Shown here: piece after piece, positions 47,872 to 60,989 of the stretch
Numbering within the stretch: position 1 is the stretch's first letter
How the letters are laid out: the number at the start of each line of letters is the position of its first letter
Assembly (NCBI GenBank): GCA_028023455.1
Contig: JAQFVV010006549.1
Span: forward strand, 498,001-562,000
Direction of reading: 5' to 3'
From: Epiperipatus broadwayi
Taxonomy: Eukaryota; Onychophora; Udeonychophora; Euonychophora; Peripatidae
DNA length: 64,000 nucleotides
Program-made: the position numbers and the translations under genes
The notes under the pieces: model-generated
Database searches by the model: none
The model's input: only the letters and a program-made list of their open reading frames with translations
What the model was told of the DNA's origin: nothing

Positions 47872-50800
47872 TAATTATTGACTTGAACAATTTGATATGT
47901 TTGTCTTACTTACTATCTCCTATCTTCTGATTTTTATATCATTTTGAAAATATTTATTTTATAAGCATATCACACTGCATAGATAGCATATTATGAGCAT
48001 GCCAATTATGTGCACAGTCTTCCCCATCTTTAAACACATACACTCACAAAAAATGTCAATATTGATTTTAAGGATAGGTATTTTATAAAATAAATAAAAA
48101 ATATAAAACTAATTATTTTTCACAAAGAAACACCTATTTTATATAAGCTGTGACATTAAAGGACCAGTACTCTGCTGATAAGTATAACAGAGCATCTGAC
48201 AGGAAGCTGTTTCCTGTTGTGTGAGATTGTAAAAATAGATATTTAAACTCTTTTGACATTAGAAGAACAACATTAGTGGTATTCCACATTAATGTTAATC
48301 TCCAATACTAGAGAAATTACTGACCTCCAAAACTATTTAACTTTTTTAAGTTTTTAAAATTGGAAATGACCATCACTAATGATAAAGTAATAATGTCCAC
48401 TAAAATTAGTTTTGGTTAGGAATAAATATTTTTTGAAAGAAATCTACAAAAATTATAAATACTTGTAGCAAAAATGAAGCATAAGGTCATAAAAAGTCAT
48501 TATAGATATCAATACATAAGTTTATATCTCTGTGTTTTACAGATTAATCCATTAAAAAATATGTGAGCTTAGGTGCTATTGTAAGAAAAGTTATTTACAA
48601 CTGTATATTTACTGGAGTTTAGCACTTTTGAGGGCTTTAGTATGTACTCATATTCATAGTATTAAAAAAATTATGATTATACTGTTATCTAAAAGTCAAT
48701 GTTTTTCTAATATGCTATGATGTAAAATTGTTAGTATATTATAAACAAAATACTAAGTTATATATGGCATATCACCTTAAAATCTTGATTTATTCTTTTA
48801 CCATTCCCTAGAAGATTTTGCTTCAGGAATTCAATAATAAGTGATATAATATTTTTCACTCTTATTGGTATTTTGCACCAACATGTCTCAGGCATAAAAC
48901 TTTTTTAAATGAGAAAATAATTTTTTTGACATTATTAAAATTTTATATTAATCCATCACATCTAAAATATAAAATACATTATATATATATATAATATCTT
49001 ATTATTTTTTAGAAATAATAAAGCATACACAAGTATATCTGTATGTTGATGAACAAAAAATTCATAATATATAGTTGTGTTTATATATTGGACTATTTCC
49101 ATCATTGTACTGAATGTCTTTAGAAAAATTTAACTTCATTTAAATCTTCTAGTCATATTCAATTGTTAATAATAGCACACAGGTTAGTATATGCACAATG
49201 TTTTGAAAGATATTATTCTCCTCTTGGTGTTATTTTAACCAAATGTCTTTTCAGTGCAGGGTACCATAAGCATGATTTTCAATTTTGTATACAAGTTTTA
49301 TATATCGATCTATAAAAATAAAAAAAGAAATAAAAAATTTGCAATGCTAAAAAATAATTAAGATTTAATACAAATAATTAATATTTATTTAATGCATATA
49401 AAAAAATTTAAAAAATTAGGAAATTAAAGTTTATTCAGTCATTCATATCTGCACATAAAGAAAAATTCAATCAGTAAAATCTCTTAAATTGTATTATTAA
49501 TAAAATATATATTTTTGATTGCTTAAAATTAAGACAAACCATATATATATATTTACTGGAGTGATATAATTTTTGAAGGATATTTTTGAAAAAATGATTT
49601 TGAAAAAAAAAAACACATTTAAAAATAATAATAATTATCTAAATTATTTTTGATTTGTATATGATATGTCATCTTCAAAGATATCTATTTTTTTTGAAAA
49701 TACATGTGAACTGCATAAAGGTATTAAATGTGCTTTTAAAATATTATTAATGACTCTTATGATCAATTTGATAACATTTTAGTTTTACAATTCATTTGAG
49801 TGACCTTATTTGATACTCAGCAGATATTATAATACACAAACACTCATGAAATTTTAATTGATCTGGTTAGTGTTTTATGACATTTTAGTAGGTGAGTATA
49901 AAACTGAAAATGAATGTCGTATTAATGAGAATATGTAAATTAAAAACTAAAATTATTTGGAATATTTTTTAAAAATTTTCTTACTAGATTTTACGAAATT
50001 AGATTTTAAGAATAATGGTCAATATATAAGTGTATGAAACAATAAACAACGATTTAAGAAATGAAATAAAATTATGTGACCCGAAAATGGTTTCTATGAT
50101 GTTATACATATATATCGCAAGATAATTATAAAATTTACTAATAACCTGAAAATCGATAAACTAAAATAATTATGAATGAGGTATCGAGCAATAACCGAAA
50201 TGGAAAACAAATAGGAAAAGAACTTATAAAATTTTTATAAGAAGATATGATAGAAATATGTACATCACTATTAGAAAAAAATACCCATGCACACACACAT
50301 ATACATGTAATTACATCATGAGACTATATGAAGGTAGAAGCCACAATTAGTTTTTTAAAGCCATGGAAGATATGTTTTAAGACTCATCAGTCTCCAAACA
50401 GAAACTTTCTCAAGTCTAAATGATATCCACTGAAAACATTCCTTCATCTTACAATTACTTGAGTGCATTTTTTGTTGAAAATAATTTATATTTTATTAAA
50501 TATTTCTAGTAGGGTTTACTAATGAAAATGCAATGGCTTCTTTTTCTGCTATATATTAATTCCATTAACATTCTTTTTCCCATTTCAAAGTCTACAATGT
50601 AAAAAATTATTAAGTCGGTGAATATTAAATAGCAATGCAAGACAGACTCGTTCTTTTCGTCTAACACTAATTTTTTTTTTTTACATAACTCACCAGTAAT
50701 CTTTAACACTCATTGCAATCTTTATGATTTACCCTGATATTCAATCTAATTAATTGAAAATATAAACACTTTAATGTTTTGAACCCATCTCAATGAGCTT

Positions 50801-53424
50801 TTAAGAAAATATATCTAATTTTATTTATTAGTTCTTTAGAATTTAAGAAATCAGTAGAGAAATGTCACTATTGTTAATTGTTGTAATTTGGATTAAAAGT
50901 TAATGTATATTTATTGCATTTTACTTTGTTAAAAGTCATAAATATTTGAAGTAAACTTAAAGTCAAGGTCATTAAAATTCTAAATAGCTGGTATACTCTC
51001 AGATTTATATAGCTATTTGGACTATCTACAATTTGAGGGTTTTTGAATTTTCATTCTATTGAGTAAAATTGCAATATAAGATAGAAAGGTGAATCCAGGT
51101 GGAGAACACAGTGCAATTTTTATCACCTTCTATCAAAAATTAGATTAATAACTAGACATAAACTATTCATAGAATTTGTATTTAATCTACTATTAAGGCA
51201 GGCACTGATTTTCTTTCCAACTCTAGAAATTATATTGTAAATATTTATTTATCATATAACTAAGCTTTTATTAGTAAACATTTTAAAAATAATTCCTCTA
51301 GATTAACAAAAATGTTATTAGTAACACAATTTAAGAATTTATTTTCTTTTTCATAATATATTTTAAGTCAAAATAACATTATTAAAAGAAAATGTAATTT
51401 GCATACCATGCTTATGAAAATTGAACTTTCATAAATCTTAGACAACATTATCAAAAAACAAAAAAAAAAAAGTGATGATATATTCTTTTAAAAAAATGGT
51501 GGTGTGCATATTGATAGTTCTAAGGATAAAAATATTAGAAATTCAAGTGTGTTTGGAATCATATTTTTGAAATTTTTATTTGAAAAGAAATTCCATGCTC
51601 ACTGTGCTGTATTAGTTTTACATAAATGGTGTGTAAGAATAGACTTAATCATAGCGAATAGCTTTAGGATAGCTTGAAAGATTAAAAAAATATTAAGGCT
51701 AAGTAATTACTTAATATGGGTTATAAATGCTTTTTAATAATGTAAAGAGTCTCCTTATTTATGATATAGTTTTAAATTGTCAAGTTCTGACCTCAGGTTA
51801 TCAACAGGCTTGAAAATTAACAGATAGCAGAATGACCCTAAGATATGGATACCAACTATTAATAACAAACAATAACTAATAAAGAAATCCCATTGCTTTA
51901 TATGATAGGAGGCTAAGCATTGTTTTTAATACAAACATTCTTTTCTGTCTCTCTCTTTTCCTTCTTCAGTGCCTTATGTTTTTGTTGTCATGAGATTTTC
52001 ATGTCATTGTACATCTTTTTATATTAACTACAACAATGGGATTGCTTGTTTGTGCATCAATATTTCCATTATTTAATTATGTGTGCAACACAATACTAGT
52101 GCTCATTTTATTAGTGTCTATACTCAAATTTTAGAATCACACAATTCATAGAAGGAAAGATTTTATTTCTTATTTAATAATCAAAAAAACAGGTCATATA
52201 TAATGTGACATTACTTTTATAAGCTTGTATTTACAAAAATTCAATACAGAGAGCATATCAATAGCTCAAACAAGCTCTTGGTATGCTCTCTGTATTGCAT
52301 TCTTATTTTTAGAGCTATGAAGATGAGAGCACGTCTCTTGAAAGCGCTTGCAGAATAATATAATTTTATTTTGTTTTAAGTATAAAGTAGCTTTGCATTC
52401 AGGTGCAATAGCGCCTATATTATTTTACAAGTATTTTTTATCCACACACAAAGTTTTCGAGTTATATTTGAATTACAACGTTAATAGTATTATTGCAAAT
52501 ATTCCATGAAAATATAGCTTTTTTTTGGCAATTTTAATACATATGTCAGTATAAATAATACAATTATAGCCAAAGTTTATTGAAAATTATGATATTGATA
52601 TTGCAATTTGAAATGACTTGTTATTATTGAATTTCTGTGTAACATGTAGATTGATTCACACAAACTTATTTTATAGGGAAAAAATTGCTATAAAAATATA
52701 TGAGAGCATCAGTTTTCAAAACATTGGCATTTAATAGATTACATTGTAGTAGGAAATCAACTTTTTATTATGGAAGCACTTGCAGGTGCAGATTATTATA
52801 CAGATTGCACATTTCTATACTCCAAAATTAAAATTATACTTTTAGTTAAAAACATGCAGCATTTCAAATATACAAAAAGTTAGTGTTTTCTCTTTAGAAG
52901 AATCTACTATATGTACTGGGGTTTCAACAGTTATTAAAGACTACAATTGCTAATTAGAATCTTCAGAATTTTCATATTACTAAAGATTTTAATGTTTTTA
53001 TAGAGTATGTTATGAATACAAAATACATTTATTCTTGGTTTCACTTAAAAAGGAATCATTATTGGATTTCTTTATTGATTTGATTTAAACAAAATGTATG
53101 GAATTTTCTAATTGTTCGAATAATACATTGAATGTGGTAATTCATAATAAATATAGAGATCTGAAAACAGAAGATCAACACCTGACAAAAAAGTTAATAC
53201 TACAAAGAAGATATAGTCATTCACAATATGGAGCAGCTCTACTTTTGTTTTTTTTAAGTACTTTTTAATCATTTCTATCTTTTGGTTTCATGTAGCAAAA
53301 TTCACTTTGTAAGTAAATCATTTCACTAATGGAAAACTGTTTAATCTACTAAATGATTTGTATTTTTAATTTTTATGCATTTTCTTATAGTGGTTATTCA
53401 TGTAAAGTTGATAAATTCCTGAAC
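47872..53424. other. Long AT-rich stretch, no gene recognised
   Basis: Apart from the hairpin at 52,242-52,297, no supported frame or element was found. The frame at 50,506-50,709 on the minus strand is unsupported. Just after the hairpin, 52,310-52,375 contains GAAGATGAGAGCACGTCTCT and TGAAAGCGCTTGCAG, which may be a decayed retroelement end. Confidence 0.4.
52242..52297. repeat. Hairpin with perfect 16-bp stem
   Basis: CAATACAGAGAGCATA at 52,242-52,257 is the exact reverse complement of 52,282-52,297. The loop is 24 nt and can extend the stem slightly (AGCT/AGCT words). Confidence 0.9.
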
Positions 53425-53443
53425 AAACAAAAAAGTGTAAGTC

Positions 53444-53537
53444 AAGCATTGTTGGCCGAGTGGTCAGCACAGCTATCTTACAAGCAGTTGTCCTGAGTTT
53501 GCAGGTTCGCTTCCTGGCTAATGCTTTGACACATGGA
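53444..53537 (+). mobile_element. tRNA-like short SINE, copy 4
   Basis: It begins AAGCATTGTTGGCCGAGTGG and ends TTCCTGGCTAATGCTTTGAC plus a short A-rich tail. The acceptor halves AGCATTG and TAATGCT pair over seven positions (one G-T). The A-box-like TGGCCGAGTGGTCAGC and the B-box-like GGTTCGCTTCC are well kept. It is flanked by the perfect 19-bp repeat AAACAAAAAAGTGTAAGTC at 53,425-53,443 and 53,538-53,556. It is the best-preserved copy of the family here, together with the one at 8.9 kb. Confidence 0.92.
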
Positions 53538-53683
53538 AAACAAAAAAGTGTAAGTCCAAAATATTTTTAATTTACCTCTTTTGACTTCATTAGTGTTGGG
53601 TAAAAAACAAAATAAGTAATGTATTGGATCAGAGATCATAATATATTAAGTATTAAATCATTAACAGTATTATATATTAGATA

Positions 53684-54170
53684 AACTATTTTCATAGATT
53701 AATTACAATATAAACAAGGGAATCAACAGGTGTATTTCTATTTAATAGGTAGAGAAAGATATTTAGAAATATTATTACTAGGTAACTTTAAGCTAAACTA
53801 TTTGCTCTGGTAAACAACAATAGCTTCTTTGTTTTCAATTTATGTAGAAGTAAAACGAAGTTCGTCTTTCATTTATACAAACTGATATAATAAACATGAG
53901 AAGTTAAAGGAATCACATATTCTTTGGTGTTCTAAAATAGCAACTGAGCTCTCCAGTGAACTATATATTTTAGGTAAAATATTTTCATAGATTAATCATA
54001 ATGTAAACAAAGGAATGAGTGGGAATATTTGTATGTAATAACTAACGGAATATGCTTAATGGTGGTATTTTTAAGTAACTATCAATTATTATTAACAGTT
54101 TCAAGTTAAATTATTTGTTTTAATAAGCAACAATAGCTTTTTTGTTTTAAATTTTCTTAGAACACAGGAA
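53684..54170. repeat. Diverged tandem duplication, about 285-bp period
   Basis: ATTTTCATAGATTAATTACA and AACAACAATAGCTTCTTTGT in the first unit (53,684-53,870) match ATTTTCATAGATTAATCATA and GCAACAATAGCTTTTTTGTT in the second (53,966-54,170). They are clearly homologous but well diverged. There is no coding content. Confidence 0.7.
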
Positions 54171-55009
54171 GTTTCTCTTTTAGAAAATCACATCCTCTCT
54201 TGATATTTTGTTGGAATAGCCCTAGAAGTAGCATTTTATTTTATTTCTATATAAACTCAACTTACAATGAATACAACATGATTTTATAATATTAACACTG
54301 GAATCAATATCTGATATCTCCCCTATGCAAATTAATAAATTATGATATAATTATGGATCCAATTGTGTTTTTTATTACAACATTATTAATAATAAGTATT
54401 GTAATATTTTCATAAATAATAGAACCATAGATTGCAAATAATGAAGAAATAAAATTGTTTTTATTTATGACTACTAACAGGGATGTATTGTTTGTTTTCT
54501 TTTAGTAAAATTACAATCTGTTTATTATGATAAAATAAATTTGATTTTATTTATTACAAACATTATTTATAGTATGAAATATATTAGTTCTATAAAAAAA
54601 AACATAAACAGAAAAAATGGAAAATAAAGGTATTTATGTTTAAACTACAGTTTATGAGATACTGTTAAATCCCCCCAAAGATAGCACAAAGCTTACTTTA
54701 TGTGAAAAAAATTTAAAAAACATTGATTTTTGTAAAATACAGATAACCTTAGAAAAATACTGAAAAGAATAACTATTTAATTTAATTGTTTTTATGAATT
54801 AAAAAACACACAAGGATTTTTATGGTATTCTATATCAATTGTAGCTTTTGAGAGTTAAGATAAAAGTAGAAGCAAACATTGTCTAGCTTAGAACTGACAA
54901 TAGTAATTTATAATTATGTAATAACACTACTGATAAATATATTTTTCTAGTTATTATATGAAAATATTTTCACACATTTCTTTACTTCATGTTTTTTTTT
55001 TTACTTTTT
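54171..55009. other. AT-rich stretch, nothing recognised
   Basis: No motif was found. The inverted PLE copies begin after this. Confidence 0.4.
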
Positions 55010-55193
55010 TTTTTATAACAATAATCAGAAAAAAATAATGAATTCTTTATAACAACTATATAAATCTTAGTAATAATATTACATATAAAAAGCTTTTTCA
55101 ACATCTGATTTGGTGCCTTTTTCAAATGTTTTAGACATAAAACCATTTAGTGTTTAATAATGAAATTAAAACAAGCAATAACAATATAAATCA

Positions 55194-55427
55194 AGCAAAG
55201 CTAAACTCCATATAGTAGTGCCACCTGTGCTAAACAGAGTAATCAATGGATGCCAGAAGGCTTGTGCATAAAATCCCTATCTAATGCCTACTCATCCAAT
55301 ATCCCCAGACTAGTTTCTGGCTTGTGGCCTTTGTCAGTGAGGAGCTTTGGATCTGAAAGCACTGCATCTAGATGCTTTGTTTGTTTATAAACAATTATGT
55401 GCTAGTATTGGAGATGTGATCATGTGA
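55194..55427. mobile_element. Unidentified 234-bp insertion with 14-bp target duplication
   Basis: The segment is flanked by the perfect direct repeat AACAATATAAATCA (55,180-55,193 and 55,428-55,441). It is absent at the matching site of the right PLE copy near 57,310-57,335. It is richer in G and C than its surroundings. It contains CATATAGTAGTGCCACCTGT and AACAGAGTAATCAATGGATG, which resemble 26,079-26,130. The long duplication suggests retroposition (a SINE), but no tRNA-like promoter or A tail is evident. Confidence 0.75.
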
Positions 55428-55721
55428 AACAATATAAATCATTAAAATAAATCAAAACCCTCATATAAAAATCCAGTAATTACAAAATATTTGACACTAT
55501 CCTAATAATACATTAAATAAATATTACATGCATTTTCTTTACAATTATATATTCATTCATTTTTAATTAACCAATTGTTAACCAAATTTATAGAAGTCTT
55601 GTAAATATTCATACAATTATTCAAATTATTTTTAACATAATATGTTTCATATATTTGTCTTCTTTTTGAATCTTTGATATAATTTAAAGGTTTAATACTT
55701 TTTGTTGCCTATATTTCAAGT

Positions 55722-56056
55722 CAATCAATCAGTCAATAGTATTCTGTCCAATAGACAGGTCCAGAGAGTAGTTACAACATCAGTTCATTCATTTTTCCCA
55801 TTTCATTCTCTTCTTTGGCCATTTCTTCAATTTCACATAAGTCTTTCCATTTCTTAAATCATCCAATAATGTCAATCTCTTCCATTCTTTCTTTTTATTT
55901 CCACTCACCATTCCCCCCAAAACATCTTTTATTAAACTATAATTTCTTTTCAATATATGTCCAATCCAGTTTCTCTTTCTCTCTCTGATATTCTCAATCA
56001 ATCTTTCCTCATTTACTCTTTTCAAAATTTCATTTGTTATTTTACTCATCGAACTG
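55722..56056 (-). mobile_element. 5'-truncated RTE-like LINE, 3' end, nested in the PLE
   Basis: On the minus strand it encodes ENIRERKRNWIGHILKRNYS, then a KEWKRLTLLDDLRNGKTYVK stretch that ends KMKWEK. This is the typical C-terminus of RTE-like endonuclease-reverse transcriptases (usual form NWIGHIL...LLDDL..G..Y..LK). The open part is 55,789-56,049. It ends in a simple tail (CTATTGACTGATTGATTGA). A 9-bp flanking duplication, ATTTCAAGT, is at 55,713-55,721 and 56,057-56,065. The matching site in the right PLE copy (near 56,995) is uninterrupted. Confidence 0.85.
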
Positions 56057-56266
56057 ATTTCAAGTAATGCATGTATAATGCAGATTTATCATTTCTTCTA
56101 TCAATTGCATTATTCTGTTCTTTGACTCTTACCTGTAATTGTTTTCACTATGCCCAAATTAATTTTTTTTTTTCAAATTTCACATGTAATTTTATATACA
56201 ATTCCTTTTTTGTATGGTGTATCATCCCTCAACCTATAATTACTTATTAATTGATTGAGATTTTTA

Positions 56267-56667
56267 CTATTCAGCCAGCCAATATTTATTTATATTCTCC
56301 TCAATATAATGTTTGTTATATCTTAATGTATTACATATCCTAGGACAATATAAAAGTTTAATCTGTTTCTTACTTGATTTGTTATTACCATTATCAATGC
56401 TATTACTATTATTTTCCTCGGAAATTTTATCACCCACCATAGATATTTTAGAATTAAAAAATATATTTTTAATAGTTTTAGAATTATATCCATAATCTTT
56501 ATATAATTTAATAAATTGATTCTTTTGTAAATGAGCTACACTTTTATTTATATTATATTTATCATTCCTATATTTAATTTTTTTAATAACTGCTAATTTT
56601 TGTATGCATGCTTGTTGTGAATCGGCATGAATAATTTTTCTTAATTTATGCTCTTTAATAAAATAAT
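56267..56667 (-). pseudogene. PLE linker region between RT and GIY-YIG
   Basis: The minus frame includes CIQKLAVIKKIKYRNDKYNI, FIKLYKDYGYNSKTIKNIFF and LLYCPRICNTLRYNKHYIEE. The last phrase is matched on the plus strand at about 56,708-56,770 by RLSYYPRIYNTLRYNKNYIE, so the two copies are homologous and head to head. There is no catalytic motif in this piece. The frame stays open for 142 codons. Confidence 0.75.
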
Positions 56668-57540
56668 GGTATTGATAATGGCAATAATGAATCAAATAAA
56701 AAATGGATTAGACTTTCATATTATCCTAGGATATATAATACATTAAGATATAACAAAAATTATATTGAGGGTAATATAAATATTGGCTGGCCAGATAGTA
56801 AAAATCTTGATCAATTAATAGATAATTATAGTTTAAGAAAGGATATGCAGTACAAAAAAGGAATTGTACATAAAATTAGATGTAGAATTGTAAAATGATT
56901 TACTTTGGGCATATTGGCTAACAATTAGAGATAAGAGCCTAAGAACTTAATAATGCAATTAATAGAAGAGATAATAAATCTGCATTATACATTCATTACT
57001 TAAAATATGGGCATAGAATAGATGCTATAAAAAGTATTAAACCTTTAAATTATATCAGAGATTCAAAATGTAGACAAATATATAAAACATACTGTATTAA
57101 AAATAATTTGAATAATTGATGAATATTTACAAGTCTTCTATAAATTTGTTTAACAATTGGTTAATTAAAAATGAATGGAAAATCATATATATAAAGAGAG
57201 AGAGAGAGAGAATTGTTAAAAAATGCATGTAATACTTATTTAATGTATTGTTATGATATAGACAAGTATTTTGTAATTACTGGATTTATATATTAGGGTT
57301 TTAATTTATTATAATGATTTATATTGTTATTGCTTATTTTAATTCCTTTATTAAACACTAAATAGTTTTATGTCTGAAATAGTTCATTAATGTTAAATAG
57401 ATTAGTAACATTTGAAAAGGGCACCAAACCAGGTATAGACAAAGGCTTTTTATGTGTAATATTATTACTGAGATTTATATAGCTATTATAAAGAATTCAT
57501 TATTATTTTTTGATTATTATTTTATGGAAGACAGCATAAA
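56668..57540 (+). mobile_element. Penelope-like relic, plus copy of the inverted pair
   Basis: The plus strand reads GIDNGNNESNKKWIRLSYYP, then LDQLIDNYSLRKDMQYKKGI and VHKIRC (GIY region). After a frame break it continues as a YFGHI-like phrase and NNAINRRDNKSALYIHYLKY, GHRIDAIKSIKPLNY (the His block of GIY-YIG). It ends with a 3' region that mirrors 55,010-55,190. A GA repeat at 57,198-57,211 is extra relative to the left copy. It is dead. Confidence 0.78.
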
Positions 57541-58403
57541 GATTTTTATTCTTTTCCATTTTTTTTTTCATATTTCAAAATCTTTATTGTTAAATTATAT
57601 ACAAATATTTACTTATACAATAAAATAAATTCAAATTGCTTAGGCTAACATATGATGAAATTACAACATATAATGGTGCAGGTAATTCAATGATGCAATA
57701 AGTTGTTCAACTCTGATGAACAATGATAGAATGTAGCATTTTATGTGATTATACTTTAGTTATTTATACAATTAACTTAATTTTTTTTGCAAAGCTAAAT
57801 TTCTGTGTAATGACAATGATATTAAGAAACATTTTTATAACATTATTCTTATCAAGTATTTACTAGTGGCAAATTCTTATATCCGTTGAAAAGATATAAA
57901 TCATATTCAAATATTACACAACCATGCTGATAGAACTGATTTCTGCCAATACATTTAAAATCATAACGAATCTAAGAAAATATTTAATTTAACATATATT
58001 TCTCACTGGAGAGATAAATTCTTATTTACAGAATTTTAAAAGTTATGAATTTTTTATGCCTTCATATATAAAAATATACACCTATGCTTAAATTTGTATA
58101 AAAACATGGGTGAGAAATGTAAGAAGAACCTCCTTTTATTTCTAAATAAACACACAACAAAAAAGACCTAATTTTGCCTTAGGGTTATTGATAATAATTG
58201 GTTACATTTTTATTTATTACATGAAAATATTATCTCACATTTTTGAATACACTACATATATATATATAATTCACATGAAAATTTCCAAGGCATAATAAAC
58301 CAATAGAATTGACAATCTAATTGTTTAGTTTTGGCTGTTATTATGTAAATTTCATTTAGAAATAACTAGCTATTCACAATTTAATGTTTAATTTACATAT
58401 ATG
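57541..58403. other. AT-rich stretch, nothing recognised
   Basis: No motif or supported frame lies between the two PLE clusters. Confidence 0.4.
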
Positions 58404-60800
58404 AATTGAATTAGGCAAACATAATCAACTTAATAGACAACCATATATTATAATTATATTTCTATTTTCATCAAATCAACTTCAGTTCAAAATTCATCAT
58501 TATCAAGATGTTACTTAATTGTAGATGCCATGTGATTTCTATATTCCTTTTCTACTACTCCCTCTAATGACCAATTCCAACCCTAAATTTTTTTTTAACT
58601 TCCAATTTTTATTTAATGACCACTTTCCTTCTAATTTTATTTATCCTTGAACTAAATAATATATTTCCCTTTATTTTTTTGTGTATACATTGTTCATACT
58701 TTTTTTTTCTTTATAATTTTTACAATGTTTTATCACCTCAATACTTTCCTCACATTTTATAACATGCCCTGTTTCTAAAAAATAGTAAAATGGTCCTGAC
58801 TTAATATCACTTTTTTTATTGCGCTGTATTGCTCCTTCCCTCTATCTTATTTTTCACTGACTGACCTATATATACCATCATATAATCTTTGAATGTAATT
58901 TTATAAACTATTCCTATCTTACCACTCTTATCAGTCCTCAATTTTGCATTACTCAATAACTTTTTTAATGATTTATTATTTTTCCATCCAATTCTTATAT
59001 TCTTATTTATTTATTTATTTTCATTACCATACAGAATGGAAATCTCATTTCTTACTCTTGTTTTCATTTCTATTACTAACTTTTTTATATCCACTACTAT
59101 CTCTCATTAATATATTTGTTATAACTCTACCATTATATCTACATTCAGTATATTCTTTTTGAATCTGCAACTTTTCCTCTTTTGTCACCTTTTTATTTAT
59201 CATAAGTTTATCATTTTTCTCTTTTATTCCTTGTACTACTTCCACTTTTTGTCATCAAAGTTGATTAGACCTTGGATGTATTGTACTAAAATTTTTATTC
59301 CTTGTGCAATGCTTTAATAACCTTTCCATTATCATCCTTTTTTACAACTAAATCTAAATATTTTACTCCTTCTTCATTATTCTCTATTATAAATTCAATA
59401 TTAAACTTATTTTTATTTAGTTTATTAAATGCTTTCATTATATTTCTACTTCTTATCACTATTACATCATCAATATATCTATAATATTTATAATTTCACC
59501 ATTCTTAATATATTTATCAACTAATTTCTGCTCAATCCAATCTACTATACTTGATGCTACTATCACACTTATACAACTTATTATCCATTCTTTCTCAATG
59601 TTCCAATACTCGCTATTATACTTTATATATACAATTTTTCACTAATTATTACCAATGCCTCTTCTATTCACTCTACCATCTCTTTGGGCGTTTTCCATCA
59701 TTTTTAATCTTTCTACTACAATTTCGATATTTTATTTCCTAGACACACTTTGATACAATTTCTCTATATCAAATGATGCTATATTACCATTTCTATCTAT
59801 CCTAATCATTTTAAATCCCTACCACTTCCTCTGAACTTTTTATACAGTAGTTCCCATACCCAATATTATCTGCAAGTTTTTTATATATTAAATCATGTAA
59901 TCCTTTTAATACATATCCATTGAAATCCATCATTAATCTTGAAGGCATATTCTCTTTGTATGTTTTATACCTTTCCAGATCAATATGATACTTAAACACT
60001 GTCAAATATAATATCCTATATTGATTATTATTAATTAATTTAGTCTTTATCATTCTTTATAATATTTTTATGTATTTACAGTTAATTAAAGTCTTGCTTT
60101 TCTTTTCTCATTTTATTCTCATAATTTTTTTTATGTAAAATTACAAATCGGGATCCTTTATTCTCAACTGTAAAAACTAAATTTTCCTTCTTAACTTTTT
60201 CTATAATATCTTTTATTATTTGTTTACCTTTCCATTTATTATTATATATACTTTCATTTTTTTCTAATAATCACATTATTAATTTTTGATTGCCTATCGA
60301 TTTTTATTTCTTCCTTCATATTTGCTGTTTCAATACTAATTGTTTTCTTATCAATATCCATATCCTTAAATGGTATATAACTTTCCCTTTCTCCATTGTC
60401 ATCTGATTACTTGAAAATTAATTTCTCAATATATTTACATTATTATTTTTACTTAATAATGACAAAGTGAATAAAAATATATATATTTTTATCCTCTTTA
60501 TTTTTATTATCTCTTTCATCATACTTCCCTTTATCTTTATATTTTATCCATTTCTATTTCTTGACATATTTTTTTAAGCCTATTTTTTATGTATTTATTA
60601 TGTTCTTCCAACCATTTATCAATATAATAAAATATCTCCCATGATAAATTTACTTTTATTCTTAACTTATTCATTTTATAAATTTTTATTAAGCTATTTA
60701 CCCTAGAGTGTTTTTTTAAATAAACCATTCCAATATTATTGTTTATATTCTATATATTATTTTTTTATTTGGAGTAATTTTTTTCATACATATTTTAATT
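58404..60800 (-). pseudogene. Penelope-like element relic with recognisable RT motifs
   Basis: Reading the minus strand from about 60,800 down: a basic N-terminal stretch (60,537-60,728, HSRVNSLIKIYKMNKLRIKV); a 59,811-60,053 frame with LINNNQYRILYLTVFKYHID; motif A IASFDIEKLYQSV, with its Asp at 59,768-59,770; motif C KYYRYIDDVIVI, with YIDD at 59,466-59,477 (catalytic pair kept); KYLDLVVKKDDNGKVIKALH near 59,310-59,380; a linker; and a GIY-YIG remnant GIVYKITF, MMVYIGQSVKNKIE near 58,800-58,910. Stops and frameshifts are many. The 3' end near 58,404-58,580 matches 60,995-61,170. It is clearly a PLE, inactive. Confidence 0.88.
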
Positions 60801-60989
60801 TTGCATGATCTAAGCATAACCACCTCTATTCTACACTCATTCAAAAATGTTAATCAATTTTTATATTACTATTCCACAAATTTTTAAACAAATTAAAAGT
60901 TATTTAACCAATGACTTATTTTTCTTATAAATATTTCACTTGATAGTTATTTCATTTTCAACAATTATGTTGTCCTCCTTATATACATT

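Larger units (their letters stand above)
55010..56667 (-). mobile_element. Penelope-like relic, minus copy of an inverted pair
   Basis: The outer part is the reverse complement of the right copy. For example, AATGAATTCTTTATAACAAC near 55,040 matches the 57,490-57,510 region, and TTTGGTGCC near 55,110 matches GGCACCAAA near 57,420. Reading the minus strand, the protein part is an RT-to-GIY-YIG linker (56,267-56,667), followed by frame-broken GIY-YIG sequence. Two later insertions interrupt it, at 55,194-55,427 and 55,722-56,056. Both are absent from the right copy. Confidence 0.78.

Noticed and set aside
55780-56056. Stand-alone small host gene on the minus strand
   Set aside because: The product is the known C-terminal signature of an RTE-like LINE, and the segment has a target duplication and tail.
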